A stretch of 47,196 nt of DNA from Pseudomonas caricapapayae (GCF_001400735.1 NZ_LJPW01000067.1:1-47196); one strand, 5' to 3'. Counted from the stretch's first letter, positions 14,393 through 24,918 are shown. Notes: generated from the sequence alone by a model not told the origin. Numbers and translations: made by a program.

Positions 14393-15442
14393 TCAGCGCG
14401 GATTGCGAGCCCGTTCACTGCCGACCCAGTCAGTCAGCAGGCTGTAGGCTACGGCCAGCAGAGTCGGGCCAATGAACAGACCGATAAAGCCGAACGCCAG
14501 CAGGCCACCAAAGACCCCCAGCAACACGATCACCAGCGGCAGGTTGCCACCGCGACTGATCAGGTATGGTTTGAGAACGTTGTCCACACCGCTGATGACG
14601 AACATGCCCCAGATGCCGAGAAAAATCGCCATGCCGTACTCACCCTGCCAGACCAGCCACGCGGTCGCAGGCAACCAGACCAGCGGCGGGCCCATTGGGA
14701 TCAGACTGAACAGGAACGTCAGAATCCCCAGCACCAGGGCACCGGGAATGCCTGCAATCAGAAAGCCGATCAATGCCAGCAACGCCTGCGCCGCTGCCGT
14801 ACCGATCACACCATTGACCACCCTCTGCACTGTCCCGGCAACCAGGTCCAGATAATACTGGGCGCGATCACCGATAAGACGTTCGAGCAGACTAAGCACG
14901 AAGGCCGCCAGACGCGGACCATCGCGGTAGAAGAAGAACGCGAAAACGATGCTCAGGGTCAGCTCGAGAATACCGCCGCCAATTTGCGCACTGCGCGCCA
15001 GCAGCCAGTTGCCGACCTCACCCAGATAGGGTTTGACGGTATTCATCAGCGCTGCGCCTTGCTGATCAATCGTGGTCCAGAACCCCACCAGCCGCTCGCC
15101 CACCAGCGGAACGCCTGCCAGCCATTGCGGCGGATCGGGCAACCCGTCAACCTGGATATCCTTGATCAGCGCCGTTGCGTCGCGCACATGATCAGCAAGG
15201 TTGAAGCCCAGCCAGACCAGAGGTGCGGCGACCAGCAGCATCCAGCACAGGCTCATGACCAGGGCGGCCAGTGACTCCCTGCCGTTGAACCAGCGGGTCA
15301 GCAAGCGCATCAGGGGCCAGCTGGCAAAGGCCAGCACCGCCCCCCAGATCAAGGCCGACCAGAACGGTGCCATCACCCAGAGACAGGCACCGAATAACGC
15401 CAGCAGCAGAATTTGCACCAGCAAACGATCATTGTTGAACAT
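14393..15442 (-). CDS. AI-2E family (PerM/YdiK-type) permease
   Basis: 349 residues with about eight hydrophobic segments in the AI-2E transporter layout: two pairs of helices at the N-terminus, a soluble loop (about 85-150, DHVRDATALIKDIQ...), and a C-terminal block with FAFFFYRDG, LFSLIPMGPPLVWLP, SGVDNVLKPYLISRG and LGVFGGLLAFGFIGLFIGP, the family's strongest signatures. Members export small molecules or act in sodium/proton exchange; the substrate here cannot be inferred, and transport of autoinducer-2 is not implied. It is the last gene of the minus-strand series, 69 bp after the DUF4892 gene. Confidence 0.88.
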   Translation of the reverse strand: MFNNDRLLVQILLLALFGACLWVMAPFWSALIWGAVLAFASWPLMRLLTRWFNGRESLAALVMSLCWMLLVAAPLVWLGFNLADHVRDATALIKDIQVDGLPDPPQWLAGVPLVGERLVGFWTTIDQQGAALMNTVKPYLGEVGNWLLARSAQIGGGILELTLSIVFAFFFYRDGPRLAAFVLSLLERLIGDRAQYYLDLVAGTVQRVVNGVIGTAAAQALLALIGFLIAGIPGALVLGILTFLFSLIPMGPPLVWLPATAWLVWQGEYGMAIFLGIWGMFVISGVDNVLKPYLISRGGNLPLVIVLLGVFGGLLAFGFIGLFIGPTLLAVAYSLLTDWVGSERARNPR

Positions 15443-15511
15443 GCTGCATCCACTAAAGAAGGTCGGAGGTAGCGAGCATAATGGCGAACCTGCCTGTTCG
15501 CCATCGCTGTT

Positions 15512-16330
15512 CTAGCGGATAACGTCGATCCTGAGCCCCTTGCCTTCGAGGACACCTGCCTCAAGCCGGGCAGCGCGAACACCCTTGGCCACCAAAGCGT
15601 CACGCCAGGCATTGGCACTTGCTCCGGAGACCGTGGCACGCAAGCCACTGTCCAGGTTCAGAACGCGAGAAACGAGGCTGACCCAGACCTCCTGTGGCTC
15701 GCCGCCCAGTCTGGGCAGTTCCAGCTTGCCGGTGCTTTTCAGTTGGCGCAGCAGCGTGGCCGAGGTGGGTAGCAGTTCACCCAGCGGCGCGGCCGATTCA
15801 AACTGCTCGACATGCAGGTACGCCCGACGGTTGCCGCGGGTGATACTGTAAAGCGCTACGAGGGTTTCACTGCGCGGCTCTGCCAGGCGCAACAGCAGGT
15901 AAGCCTGCCGGTCGTCTGCACCATACAGCTTGGCGTTGCCGAACACTTCGTTGGCCCACAGACTGCTTTCTCCGCAGTCACGCGCCTGGCACCAGAACAA
16001 CAATTCTGCGCCCTGCTGCTGCAACGCTTCACGAGCAGCGGTAAAGGCATCGTCGGAAGTATGTTCGGCAGGCAGCTGATAGGTGACCGAGGTCAGATTG
16101 CCGCGCGCGCTGACCTGGCCATCGAAACGTAACTGACCGCTGATCTTGCGAATGGCGCCCATCGGGTACACTCGCTCAAGCTCGGCCACAGGGCGGTAGT
16201 CGACAATCTCGGTATCGGGCAGACGAGGCACAATCTCCAGATCACGACTGCCCGGCGCATCGGCGGCGAACAGCGCAGCGCTGAACAGCAACACGCACAA
16301 CGCAGCAACGGGAACACTTGATAAACGCAT
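15512..16330 (-). CDS. DUF4892 domain exported protein
   Basis: 272 residues from the ATG at 16330; another in-frame ATG at 16342 would add four residues. The signal peptide PVAALCVLLFSAALFAA is followed by ADAPGSRDLEIVPRLPDTEIVDYR, the usual start of DUF4892 proteins of Pseudomonas. The middle has LLFWCQARDCGESSLWANEVFGNAKLY in two parts, with a Cys pair likely forming a disulphide. The C-terminus resembles an OmpA-like or BON-type periplasmic fold (VLNLDSGLRATVSGASAN) but lacks a clear peptidoglycan-binding motif. A periplasmic role is likely; the function is unknown. Confidence 0.85.
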   Translation of the reverse strand: MRLSSVPVAALCVLLFSAALFAADAPGSRDLEIVPRLPDTEIVDYRPVAELERVYPMGAIRKISGQLRFDGQVSARGNLTSVTYQLPAEHTSDDAFTAAREALQQQGAELLFWCQARDCGESSLWANEVFGNAKLYGADDRQAYLLLRLAEPRSETLVALYSITRGNRRAYLHVEQFESAAPLGELLPTSATLLRQLKSTGKLELPRLGGEPQEVWVSLVSRVLNLDSGLRATVSGASANAWRDALVAKGVRAARLEAGVLEGKGLRIDVIR

Positions 16331-16469
16331 GAGTGCTCTCATTTGCAGGCAAGCCGGGGACAAGAATGAAAAAGATCGCCGGTACGGCGGTCGCGAGCAG
16401 CTGCGGATTGATCCATCACGGTTGACTCCTGTTTCAACCCGCCCAGCGTCGGCAGTTGGCAGTCTCAAG

Positions 16470-17324
16470 TCAAGAAGCAGCGAAGAAGCGATTGATACAG
16501 TGTGCAACAGAACGCGCGCCGTCCTCATCGTTCAGGTGCAGATGATGCCCACCTGCCAGCCGTTCGACGTCAAAGGGCAGCCCTGAGAGCAGCTCTTGTC
16601 TTTGCGCAAGCATGCCCTGCGAGGCAATCACCAATTGCGTCGGGCAGCGGATGCCGTGAACGAACGCCATGGCTTGTTCATCGGTAAAGCGCATTGCGGA
16701 GGGCAAAGTCAGGCGGCTGTCGCTGCGCCAGGTGTAGCCGCCCGGCACCGGCATCAACCCCCTCTGAGCCAGCAGCTCGGCCGCCTCGCGACTGACCGCC
16801 ACGGCACCTTTCATCCGCGCCTGGACGGCTCGTTGCTGATCCTGATAAACCGGTTTTCTCTTGCCTGGCAGTTCGAGTTGCGCATGCAGCGCCACGCCCA
16901 TTCGCTCGACGGCGGATTCGGCCTTGCCCGTCAGCGGCAACAGACCGTCGATCAGCGCAAGATGCGTGACTCGCTCGGGGAGAGAACTTGCCAGCAGCAC
17001 AGCAACGATAGCGCCCAGTGAGTGCCCCAGCACGGCAAAACGCTGCCAGCCCAACTGCCCGGCCACTTGCAGCACATCGAAAGCATAATCAGCCAGTGCA
17101 TAGGACGCGCCCGCCGGCCGGTGATCGGAATGGCCATGCCCTGCCAGGTCCAGCGCCACGATCCGCAGCCCCTCCAGACACGGAGCGAGCCGGGCGAAGC
17201 TGTTGGCATTGTCGAGCCAGCCGTGCAGCGCGATCACCGGCCGACCGTCCTCGGGACCGTACAGACGAGCAGCCAGTTCGATATGCCCCAGACTCAGACG
17301 GACCTCCTCCACAGCAAGCGTCAT
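16470..17324 (-). CDS. Alpha/beta hydrolase
   Basis: 284 residues with the alpha/beta hydrolase fold: oxyanion region ALHGWLDNANSF, DLAGHGHSDHRP, nucleophile elbow GHSLGA (Ser near residue 98) and the catalytic His in LAGGHHLHLND near the end. The substrate is unknown; the family includes esterases and lipases. Its ATG overlaps the stop of the upstream hydrolase gene (ATGA), so the two are translationally coupled. A 139-bp gap without a gene precedes the DUF4892 gene downstream. Confidence 0.87.
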   Translation of the reverse strand: MTLAVEEVRLSLGHIELAARLYGPEDGRPVIALHGWLDNANSFARLAPCLEGLRIVALDLAGHGHSDHRPAGASYALADYAFDVLQVAGQLGWQRFAVLGHSLGAIVAVLLASSLPERVTHLALIDGLLPLTGKAESAVERMGVALHAQLELPGKRKPVYQDQQRAVQARMKGAVAVSREAAELLAQRGLMPVPGGYTWRSDSRLTLPSAMRFTDEQAMAFVHGIRCPTQLVIASQGMLAQRQELLSGLPFDVERLAGGHHLHLNDEDGARSVAHCINRFFAAS

Positions 17325-18130
17325 GCACGGACCCTTGAGGCGCTGCGGGCATTCCAGCGAGCAAACAGCGTCTTGAGCAGCCGCGCCGTTTCATCCGGTC
17401 GTTCAAGTGGAAACATGTGCCCTCCGGGCATGGACAGGTATTCGCCTTCGCGCATGCGTCGGGCCAGGTAACCATGATGAGGCATGATCACCCGACTGTG
17501 TTGGCCACGCACCATCGCCAGCGGCACCTTGAGCTGCCGCGACGGGATTGGACTGGTGTGAGGGATGCTGCGGTAGATACTGATTTCGGTCGCAGGATCG
17601 AAACGCAGACGCAATTGCTCGCCATCCTGTTGCAGACCGTGTTGCAGGTACGCGGTAAGACAGTCGGGATCGAAGCGGCGAAACAAGGTCTTGCTGGCAA
17701 AATAGGTACGGGCTGAATCAAGATCGGCAAATGCCTCGCGACGCCCCAGGGTCCGGCCCGCTGGCGTTATGCGGTCAATGAAGCCCAGGCGTTTGGCAGC
17801 GCGGATGAAGAGCTGATCAGCCAGGCCCAGCACCGGCGAGTCGAGCATCACCACACCCCGATAGAGTTCCGGGCAGCGCAATGCGGCATGCAGGTGCAGC
17901 ACCCCGCCGAGCGAATGCCCTACTCCCCATACCGGGGCGGGCTGCTCGCGCAGATGATGAATCAGCTCATCGACCAGATTCAGCCAGTTGTCATCCACCG
18001 GAAAGCGCGGGTCATGCGCGTGCTGCTCAAGATGGGTCACTTCGTATTCCGGTGCGAGCGCGCAAAACAGCTTCCCGTACGTAGCCGATGGGAAACCGTT
18101 GGCGTGGGCGAAGAACACGGGTTGCGACAT
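17321..18130 (-). CDS. Alpha/beta hydrolase
   Basis: 269 residues from the ATG at 18130, which has GGAG 8 nt upstream; an ATG at 18139 lacks spacing for a site. It starts MSQPVFFAHANGFPSATY, with HANGFP as the oxyanion motif, nucleophile GHSLGG, DSPVL after strand 6, and His in MPGGHMFPLERPDETA. Such proteins sit at this place in most Pseudomonas genomes. The substrate is unknown. It overlaps the next hydrolase gene by 4 bp. Confidence 0.87.
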   Translation of the reverse strand: MSQPVFFAHANGFPSATYGKLFCALAPEYEVTHLEQHAHDPRFPVDDNWLNLVDELIHHLREQPAPVWGVGHSLGGVLHLHAALRCPELYRGVVMLDSPVLGLADQLFIRAAKRLGFIDRITPAGRTLGRREAFADLDSARTYFASKTLFRRFDPDCLTAYLQHGLQQDGEQLRLRFDPATEISIYRSIPHTSPIPSRQLKVPLAMVRGQHSRVIMPHHGYLARRMREGEYLSMPGGHMFPLERPDETARLLKTLFARWNARSASRVRA

Positions 18131-18249
18131 GCCAATCACTCCAGAGGCCAGGCGAGAGGCAATTGTGCGCAGGTGCCCGAGGGAGCGGCAATGACTGGAA
18201 CTGCCATCGCAGATGGCACTCCGGCCAACAACGAATCAGGTACATGAAC

Positions 18250-18693
18250 TCAACGGGCAGGCGGCTCCTGGCCATGCGGCACTACGGCTACTGTCAGGCG
18301 CGAGATGCAGCTCAATTTGCCTTCGTCGGTGCTGATGCGGATGTCCCAGACATGGGTGGTGCGGCCGAGATGCACCGGACGCACGACTCCGGTTACGCGT
18401 CCGGCACGCACGCCACGCAAATGGTTGGCATTGACCTCAAGTCCGACACAGAAATACTTGCCCGGATCCACCACCAGATAGCTCGCCATAGACCCCAGCG
18501 ACTCGGCCAGCACCACGGATGCACCGCCATGCAACAGCCCGAAAGGCTGATAAGTGCGCTGATCGACCGCCATACTAGCCGTCAGGGAGTCATCCGTGAA
18601 CGATTCAAAGCGAATATCCAGCACCTCGCCTATGGTGTTTTTCTGAGCTGCCATAAGGGCTTCGATATCAGGAGCCTGACGCCATACACTCAT
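18250..18693 (-). CDS. Hotdog-fold acyl-CoA thioesterase (YdiI/PaaI type)
   Basis: 147 residues; AAGGAT lies 8 nt before the ATG. The active-site segment FGLLHGGASVVLAESLGS has the catalytic Glu and the HGG turn of the YdiI/EntH/MenI group, followed by VGLEVNANHLRGVRAGRV. It hydrolyses acyl- or aryl-CoA thioesters in the cytoplasm; exact substrates cannot be told from sequence. Same strand as the hydrolases, 119 bp before the next gene. Confidence 0.88.
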   Translation of the reverse strand: MSVWRQAPDIEALMAAQKNTIGEVLDIRFESFTDDSLTASMAVDQRTYQPFGLLHGGASVVLAESLGSMASYLVVDPGKYFCVGLEVNANHLRGVRAGRVTGVVRPVHLGRTTHVWDIRISTDEGKLSCISRLTVAVVPHGQEPPAR

Positions 18694-18752
18694 GTTAAAT
18701 CCTTTTTCAAAGAGGGCCGCGCTCGCGGAAATGGGTGATTCGAACAGACCGT

Positions 18753-19208
18753 TCAGACGTGCCGAACGCTGTTGAGCTGCATGCCGCCGGCCAGCACAAA
18801 CTCGCCTTCCAGTTCGGCCAGACTGGCAGTACTCATGGGCTCGGCCTGCTGCGGGCTGCCATGCGCCAGCACCCCGATCAGTTCGCCCACCAGAGGCTGA
18901 TGACTGACCAGCAGCACCTCGTCGACAGCCAGTCTGTCCAGCTGGGCCAGCACCTCACGCGGGCTGCTGTCGGGCGTCAGCCAGGGCACGGTCATGACCG
19001 GGTCATTGAAGCCCAGCGACTGCCGGACCAGTTGGGCAGTCTGCTGGGCGCGTACATAGGGGCTGGCGATGATCCGCTGCACCGGCTTGTCAGTCAGGTG
19101 CAGCGCGCTTTTCAGCACTTCTTCACGCCCGTGTGCGGTCAGCTCGCGCTCGGCATCGCTGCGCGCCTGCGACTGGGCTTCGCCATGGCGCAATACCCAG
19201 ACCTTCAC
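18753..19208 (-). CDS. sixA: SixA-type phosphohistidine phosphatase
   Basis: 151 residues, a minimal histidine phosphatase with VLRHGEA at the N-terminus (catalytic His8), IASPYVRAQQTA and the second His in LLVSHQPLVGELI. SixA removes phosphate from His phosphotransfer domains or from NPr of the nitrogen PTS. Translation starts at GTG overlapping the stop of the DUF4389 gene (GTGA). Confidence 0.87.
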   Translation of the reverse strand: MKVWVLRHGEAQSQARSDAERELTAHGREEVLKSALHLTDKPVQRIIASPYVRAQQTAQLVRQSLGFNDPVMTVPWLTPDSSPREVLAQLDRLAVDEVLLVSHQPLVGELIGVLAHGSPQQAEPMSTASLAELEGEFVLAGGMQLNSVRHV

Positions 19209-19549
19209 AGCTTTGGCTCTTCATCGCGCGCCGGATGAGGCGCTGGCGGGACATGATGAGGCGCCTCGCCTTCGGGGCTGCGCGGTGCAGGCCAGTCGGC
19301 GAAGGGCCAGGGCTTGTGATCGCTGTGAAACGTTCCGAAGCGACCTATCTGGGCCAGATACTGACTGATGCTGTCACCGAAATTCATCAGCCCGCCACTC
19401 GGCGCGCCATAGATCAGACGATAAACCAACTGCACAAGCACCACGCCCGCCAGAATAATCTGGGCAACGTGCCATACACCCAGAAACAGCAGCATCCACA
19501 GAATGCGCAGCAGTATCGATTCGTTATGCTGGATTTTCGACGCGTTCAA
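19205..19549 (-). CDS. DUF4389 membrane protein
   Basis: 114 residues if started at the TTG at 19549, which has GGGAG 6 nt upstream; longer in-frame extensions run into gpsA and are unlikely. Two adjacent helices are seen (ILLRILWMLLFLGVWHVAQ and ILAGVVLVQLVYRLIYG), then a soluble tail ending in a Pro/His-rich stretch. DUF4389 proteins are small inner-membrane proteins of unknown function. The gene lies between gpsA (25 bp upstream) and sixA (4-bp overlap). Confidence 0.8.
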   Translation of the reverse strand: MNASKIQHNESILLRILWMLLFLGVWHVAQIILAGVVLVQLVYRLIYGAPSGGLMNFGDSISQYLAQIGRFGTFHSDHKPWPFADWPAPRSPEGEAPHHVPPAPHPARDEEPKL

Positions 19550-19574
19550 GGCGTTCTCCCTGATCAGACTGAAT

Positions 19575-20600
19575 TCAATTAAAGCCGGTAATCGAAATGA
19601 AATCGACGTCCGTCTTGGGCTCGGCACGCATCAACGCTTCAATGACCTGACTGAGCGTACGGCCTTCGAAAAGAATCGCATGCAGCCCGGCGACCAGCGG
19701 CATGTAGACCTGGACCTCCTGCGCCTTGACTTTGAGCACCTTGAGCGTATTGACGCCCTCGGCCACCTCGCCCAGGCGAGTGACCGCCTCGTCCAGCGTC
19801 AGGCCCTGCCCCAGCGCAAAGCCGACCTGATAGTTGCGGCTTTTGGGTGAGGAGCACGTGACGATCAGATCGCCCACCCCGGCCAGCCCCAGAAAGGTCA
19901 TCGGGTTGGCACCCTGACTGACCGCGAAACGGGTCATTTCCGCCAGCGCCCGGGTGATCAGCATGCTCTTGGTGTTTTCGCCCATGTCCAGCGCCACCGC
20001 CATGCCGGCGATGATCGCATAGACATTCTTCAATGCCCCGCCCAGTTCGACGCCAAAACGGTCGTTACTGGCGTAGACCCGAAACGTTCGTCCGTGCAGC
20101 GCAGCCTGGACCTGCTGACACAGCGCCTCGTCCTCGCTGGCGACCACAGTGGCGGTGAGCGCGTGCTCGGCGATCTCACGGGCCAGATTGGGACCTGAAA
20201 GGACGCCGATGCGCGCCTGGGGAACAATTTCTTCGAGGATCTGGCTCATCAATTTGAAGCTTTGCGCTTCGATGCCTTTGGTCAGGCTGACCAGCATTTT
20301 ACCGTTCAGGCGCTCGACATGAGGCGACAGCACCGAACGCAGGGCACTTGAAGGCAAGGCGACGAAAATCAGCTCACTGGCCTCAAGCACGTGGGCGATA
20401 TCAGTCACCGGCTCCACTTCAGGCCGGACCTTGATGCCCTTGAGGTAACGGGGATTTTCACGGTTGACGCGAATCGCCTCCGCCTGCTCCGGATCACGCA
20501 TCCACTGGAGAACCTGATGGCCGTTCTCGGCCAGCAGATTTGCAATGGCAGTCCCGAAACTGCCACCACCAAGAACCGCAACGGGTTGCTGTGTGGTCAT
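19575..20600 (-). CDS. gpsA: Glycerol-3-phosphate dehydrogenase (NAD(P)+)
   Basis: 341 residues, the normal length, from [18 protein letters not shown]; an ATG at 20612 is also possible, but the further extension to 20792 is not credible. The Rossmann motif [27 protein letters not shown], catalytic Lys in [10 protein letters not shown] and the [14 protein letters not shown] block identify GpsA. It reduces dihydroxyacetone phosphate to sn-glycerol-3-phosphate, the backbone for phospholipids. The 287-bp divergent gap to the hybrid kinase gene (20601-20887) should hold both promoters; I could not pick convincing boxes there. Confidence 0.95.
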   Translation of the reverse strand: MTTQQPVAVLGGGSFGTAIANLLAENGHQVLQWMRDPEQAEAIRVNRENPRYLKGIKVRPEVEPVTDIAHVLEASELIFVALPSSALRSVLSPHVERLNGKMLVSLTKGIEAQSFKLMSQILEEIVPQARIGVLSGPNLAREIAEHALTATVVASEDEALCQQVQAALHGRTFRVYASNDRFGVELGGALKNVYAIIAGMAVALDMGENTKSMLITRALAEMTRFAVSQGANPMTFLGLAGVGDLIVTCSSPKSRNYQVGFALGQGLTLDEAVTRLGEVAEGVNTLKVLKVKAQEVQVYMPLVAGLHAILFEGRTLSQVIEALMRAEPKTDVDFISITGFN

Positions 20601-20887
20601 AAAACTATCCATCCAGAGCCATCCAAGTGGCGATGCCAGCATTATACGGCGCGGCACAATATCGGCCAGCAACAAAGCTGATCGGTTGTGCACGCGAGAT
20701 GCCCGGGGACAACAAGTTCGCTGGAAACGCGCCCCATCTCGGTTAACATGCGCACACGGCATGTGAATTACCGCGACATCCGGCGCTGTCATCAGCAGCC
20801 GGAACGGGTCGCAACCACCAGGCGAACAGGCATGGACGCAATAATGGAATCATCAGCGCATCACTTTGCGCGCAAGGCATGCAGCCG

Positions 20888-22825
20888 ATGAAATTTCGGC
20901 ACTGGGATATCAATACCCGCACGCAGATCATCAGCCTGGGCCCTGCCCTGTTGCTGACGGCTCTGCTGATCAGCTTTTTCACCTTCGTGCGTATTCAGGA
21001 CCTGCGCCAGGAGCTGAATCACACCGGGCAGCTCATCGCCAATCAACTCGCTACCGCTGTCGAGCCTGGTGTTGCGACAGGCGATATAGACGGGCTGAAC
21101 GCGCTGATGCGCGCCACACTGTCTATGCCGAGCGTTCGTTATGTCGAGATTCAGGACAGCTCGAATACGGCGATGGTCTACATAGATCAGCCTCGCGAAA
21201 ACGAGCAGCAGGCACGTCAGATGGAGATATTCCTGGCCCCTGTTCAGCCGCAGCGTGCGACGGCTCACAGTCATTCCGGCACATCTTCCGGACACAATCG
21301 CCAGCAGCCGCAGGGTGTTTCGCAGAGCTATCTCGGTCGAGTATTGGTCGGGATGTCCAGTGAAGCATTCAGTCGCCGTCAGCAGGAAATATTGCTCAAA
21401 GCCGGTGTCCTGGCGCTGGGTGCGCTGCTGTTCGCGTTTCTGCTGGCTCGGGGCCTGGCCCTGAGCCTGTCCAGACCCGTCAGAGAAATGGGCGAAGCGC
21501 TAAAGGCTATTCAGCAGGGTGACTATCACACGCCTCTGCCGGTCAGCGATGATGCCGAACTGGGCGCGCTGGCCCGACACATCAATAACTTGGCGGAGAA
21601 CCTGCACCGCACCAGCCTTGAGCAGCAACGCTCGGTGGCCCAACTGATCCAGACACGCGAAGAAGCCGAACAGGCCAACCGCGCCAAATCGGATTTTCTG
21701 GCAATGATGAGTCATGAGTTGCGCACGCCCATGAACGGCGTACTGGGCATGCTGCAACTGCTGGAAACCACGCGCATGACCGCCGAGCAAAGCGAGTACG
21801 CAACGCTGGCGACCGAATCCACCGAGCACCTGCTTCGGGTGATCAACGACATCCTCGACTTTTCCCGAATTGAACGCGATGCCCTGCAAATGGAAGGCAT
21901 TGCGTTCAATCTGGCCGAACTGGTCAGTGCATCGACTCATGCGTTCAACCACAGCGCGGTACAACGCAGGCTGCTCCTGGAACTGCAGGTTCAGCCAGGG
22001 CTGGAAACAATCACCGTCATAGGCGATCCGACCCGGATTCGGCAGATTCTGGTGAACCTGATCGGCAACGCACTTAAATTTACCGAGCAAGGCAAGGTCT
22101 GTGTCGTTGCCAGTTGGGCGATGCTCGACAATGATCAACTGCACTTCACCTGTGCGGTGCATGACAGCGGCATTGGTATCGACGCCGAGCGACTGGAATC
22201 GATGTTCGATGCGTTCAAGCAGGCGGACAGCTCGATTTCCAGACGTTACGGCGGTACGGGACTGGGTTTGCCGATTGCACGTACTCTGGCCGAACGCATG
22301 GGCGGCACGTTGCGGGCAGAGAGCCAGGAAGGCTCGGGCTCGGTTTTCACCCTGCAGATCCCCCTGCCCGTTGCGCGCGACGTGACGGTCGATATCGCCA
22401 AGCCGCTGTCGGTGCTCGATGCGCATGGCAGAGAGCGCAGCATATTGCTGGTCGAGGACAATCCGGTAAACCGCACCGTGGTTCAGGCCATGTTGCGTAA
22501 TCTGGGTTGCGAGGTCGATGTGGCAGTCGACGGTGCTGAAGCCGTCATGAAAGCAGGCTCGGGCAACCACGCGTTGATTTTGATGGATTGCCGACTGCCG
22601 GTCATGGACGGCTACGAGGCCACACGTCGAATCAGGCAACTTTCCGGTCTGGAACGAATCCCAATCATTGCCCTGACTGCCAATGCGTTACAGGGTGATC
22701 GTGACGCCTGTTTACAGGCAGGGATGGATGATTACCTGGCAAAACCCTTCAAACACGCTGATTTACAGCAGGTTTTACAGCGCTGGCTGTCCTTTGAAGC
22801 ACCTGTGACTGGCGATAAATGTTAA
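20888..22825 (+). CDS. Hybrid sensor histidine kinase (PA1611 type)
   Basis: 645 residues from the ATG at 20888; an ATG at 20879 adds three. Helix 1 (about 12-34), a periplasmic domain with a His/Ser/Gln-rich part ([15 protein letters not shown]), helix 2 (about 170-192), HAMP, coiled coil, HisKA with His276 in [13 protein letters not shown], ATPase boxes [16 protein letters not shown] and [10 protein letters not shown], and a receiver (about 515-635) with Asp567 in [12 protein letters not shown]. There is no Hpt domain, so phosphate must go to a separate one. The place next to fabA matches P. aeruginosa PA1611, which passes phosphate to HptB and binds RetS in the Gac/Rsm network. The same role here is inferred from the orthology. 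Confidence 0.9.
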   Translation: MKFRHWDINTRTQIISLGPALLLTALLISFFTFVRIQDLRQELNHTGQLIANQLATAVEPGVATGDIDGLNALMRATLSMPSVRYVEIQDSSNTAMVYIDQPRENEQQARQMEIFLAPVQPQRATAHSHSGTSSGHNRQQPQGVSQSYLGRVLVGMSSEAFSRRQQEILLKAGVLALGALLFAFLLARGLALSLSRPVREMGEALKAIQQGDYHTPLPVSDDAELGALARHINNLAENLHRTSLEQQRSVAQLIQTREEAEQANRAKSDFLAMMSHELRTPMNGVLGMLQLLETTRMTAEQSEYATLATESTEHLLRVINDILDFSRIERDALQMEGIAFNLAELVSASTHAFNHSAVQRRLLLELQVQPGLETITVIGDPTRIRQILVNLIGNALKFTEQGKVCVVASWAMLDNDQLHFTCAVHDSGIGIDAERLESMFDAFKQADSSISRRYGGTGLGLPIARTLAERMGGTLRAESQEGSGSVFTLQIPLPVARDVTVDIAKPLSVLDAHGRERSILLVEDNPVNRTVVQAMLRNLGCEVDVAVDGAEAVMKAGSGNHALILMDCRLPVMDGYEATRRIRQLSGLERIPIIALTANALQGDRDACLQAGMDDYLAKPFKHADLQQVLQRWLSFEAPVTGDKC

Positions 22826-22885
22826 ATTGCGGCAGTCTTGACAAGCAAATCAGCCAGCAAAGTCGGCTGAACGACGAAATTCAGT

Positions 22886-22897
22886 GTACAGGTGTAC
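22886..22897. promoter_or_regulatory. GTACA-GG-TGTAC dyad upstream of fabA (possible DesT-type site)
   Basis: A 5-bp inverted repeat with a 2-bp centre lies 150 bp before the fabA ATG, in the 221-bp gap after the hybrid kinase gene. In P. aeruginosa the TetR-family regulator DesT binds a palindrome in front of fabAB. The exact consensus is not matched here, so this is a weak candidate. The rest of the gap shows no gene. Confidence 0.3.
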
Positions 22898-23046
22898 CTT
22901 GATTTCAACTGAGCTGTGACTTTCATTACAACGCAACAGTCTATGAGTAGGCTGCCGGACAGGGTCCTGGCGAAATAAGTGCGCCGGGGCTGGCGTTCGG
23001 ACCAGTGGCGCCACAACCTGCCGCACAAGATTATTGAGGAGCTCGC

Positions 23047-23562
23047 ATGACCAAACAACACGCCTTTACCCGGGAAGACCTGCTGCGCTGCAGTCGTGGC
23101 GAGCTGTTCGGCCCAGGTAATGCGCAACTGCCCGCCCCTAACATGCTGATGGTCGATCGCATCACACACATCAGCGATGAAGGTGGCAAGTTCAGCAAGG
23201 GTGAATTGGTCGCCGAACTGGATATCAACCCGGACCTGTGGTTCTTTGCCTGCCACTTCGAAGGTGATCCGGTGATGCCCGGATGCCTGGGCCTGGACGC
23301 CATGTGGCAACTGGTCGGTTTCTATCTTGGCTGGCAGGGCAATCCCGGTCGTGGCCGCGCCCTGGGTTCGGGCGAAGTGAAGTTTTTCGGTCAGGTTCTG
23401 CCTACCGCCAAAAAAGTCACCTATAACATTCACATCAAACGCGTCCTGAAAGGCAAACTGAACTTGGCCATTGCCGACGGTTCAGTGAGTGTAGACGGTC
23501 GCGAAATCTATACCGCCGAAGGCCTTCGGGTCGGCGTGTTTACTTCCACTGAAAATTTCTAA
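23047..23562 (+). CDS. fabA: 3-hydroxydecanoyl-ACP dehydratase/isomerase
   Basis: 171 residues. GAGGAG lies 5 nt before the ATG. The hotdog active site is complete: His70 in [15 protein letters not shown] and Asp84 in GLDAMWQL, at the same numbers as in E. coli FabA. It dehydrates 3-hydroxydecanoyl-ACP and isomerises trans-2- to cis-3-decenoyl-ACP, the step that starts unsaturated fatty acid synthesis. fabB follows after 10 bp in the same operon. Confidence 0.97.
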
Positions 23563-23572
23563 GGGTACTCGC

Positions 23573-24796
23573 ATGCGCCGCGTCGTTATCACTGGTCTGG
23601 GTATTGTTTCCTGCTTGGGCAATGACAAAGAGACCGTCACCGCTAACCTGCGTGCTAACCGCCCTGGCATCCGCTTTAATCCGGAATATGCCGAAATGGG
23701 TCTGCGCAGCCAGGTTTCCGGCTCCATCGACCTGGATCTGGAAGAACTGATCGATCGCAAGATCTTCCGCTTCGTCGGCCATGCGGCAGCCTATGCCTAC
23801 CTGGCGATGAAAGACGCCATTACCGATTCGGGCCTGACCGACGAACAGGTTTCCAACGTGCGTACCGGCCTGATCGCCGGCAGCGGCGGTGCGTCGACCC
23901 TGAACCAGATGGAAGCACTGGACACCCTGCGCGAAAAAGGCGTCAAGCGCGTCGGCCCTTACCGTGTCACGCGGACCATGGGCAGCACCGTTTCGGCATG
24001 CCTGGCCACACCGTTCAAGATCAAGGGTGTCAACTACTCCATCTCGTCCGCCTGCGCCACCAGCGCCCACTGCATCGGCAACGCTGTCGAGCAGATTCAG
24101 CTGGGCAAGCAGGACATCGTTTTTGCCGGTGGCGGCGAGGAAGAGCACTGGAGCCAGTCGTTCCTGTTCGACGCCATGGGCGCGCTGTCCACCCAGTACA
24201 ATGAAACGCCGGAAAAAGCCTCCCGTGCCTACGACGCCAAGCGTGACGGCTTCGTGATTGCCGGTGGTGGCGGCATGGTCGTTGTCGAGGAGCTGGAACA
24301 CGCTCTGGCACGCGGCGCGAAAATCTACGCGGAAATCGTGGGATACGGCGCTACATCGGATGGCTACGACATGGTCGCACCAAGCGGTGAAGGCGCGATC
24401 CGCTGCATGCAGATGGCCCTAGGTGATATCAACTCCGACGCCATTGACTACATCAACACCCACGGCACCTCGACTCCGGTTGGCGACGCCAAGGAAATGG
24501 AAGGTGTGCGCGAGGTATTCGGTGCCAACGCGCCAGCGATCAGCTCCACCAAGAGCCTGTCGGGCCACTCGCTGGGTGCCGCAGGTGTTCACGAAGCGAT
24601 CTACTGCCTGCTGATGATGGAAAACAACTTCATCGCCGGCTCCGCGAACATCGACGAGCTGGACCCGGTGGTCGCCGACATGCCGATCCTGCTCAAGACA
24701 CGCGAAGATGCCAAACTCGATCTGGTCATGAGCAACAGCTTCGGCTTCGGCGGTACCAACGCTACGCTGGTTCTGAAACGCTGGGCGGGCAAGTAA
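23573..24796 (+). CDS. fabB: 3-oxoacyl-ACP synthase I
   Basis: 407 residues. The thiolase-fold active site has Cys161 in [14 protein letters not shown] and the two catalytic His residues in NTHGTSTP and [10 protein letters not shown], followed by [13 protein letters not shown]. FabB elongates the cis-3-decenoyl-ACP made by FabA, so the pair sets the ratio of unsaturated to saturated acyl chains. A strong terminator begins 20 bp after the stop. Confidence 0.97.
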   Translation: MRRVVITGLGIVSCLGNDKETVTANLRANRPGIRFNPEYAEMGLRSQVSGSIDLDLEELIDRKIFRFVGHAAAYAYLAMKDAITDSGLTDEQVSNVRTGLIAGSGGASTLNQMEALDTLREKGVKRVGPYRVTRTMGSTVSACLATPFKIKGVNYSISSACATSAHCIGNAVEQIQLGKQDIVFAGGGEEEHWSQSFLFDAMGALSTQYNETPEKASRAYDAKRDGFVIAGGGGMVVVEELEHALARGAKIYAEIVGYGATSDGYDMVAPSGEGAIRCMQMALGDINSDAIDYINTHGTSTPVGDAKEMEGVREVFGANAPAISSTKSLSGHSLGAAGVHEAIYCLLMMENNFIAGSANIDELDPVVADMPILLKTREDAKLDLVMSNSFGFGGTNATLVLKRWAGK

Positions 24797-24815
24797 CACT
24801 GCTTTTGTCGCAAAC

Positions 24816-24845
24816 AAAAAAGGCGCCTTTCGAGGCGCCTTTTTT
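24816..24845. terminator. Rho-independent terminator of fabAB (bidirectional)
   Basis: AAAAAAGGCGCCT (24816-24828) and AGGCGCCTTTTTT (24833-24845) form a perfect stem with flanking A and T runs, so it can act on both strands. Confidence 0.9.
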
Positions 24846-24918
24846 GTGAGTCCGGCAAACGTGGCTAACGTTCTTAGGTATATCTGCGGGGATAATGGAA
24901 CTTCAGAACACCTCTCGG

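Noticed and set aside
20601..20792. N-terminal extension of gpsA to 20792
   Set aside because: GpsA begins just before the GGGSFGTA motif; the added part is unrelated and would fill the divergent promoter region.
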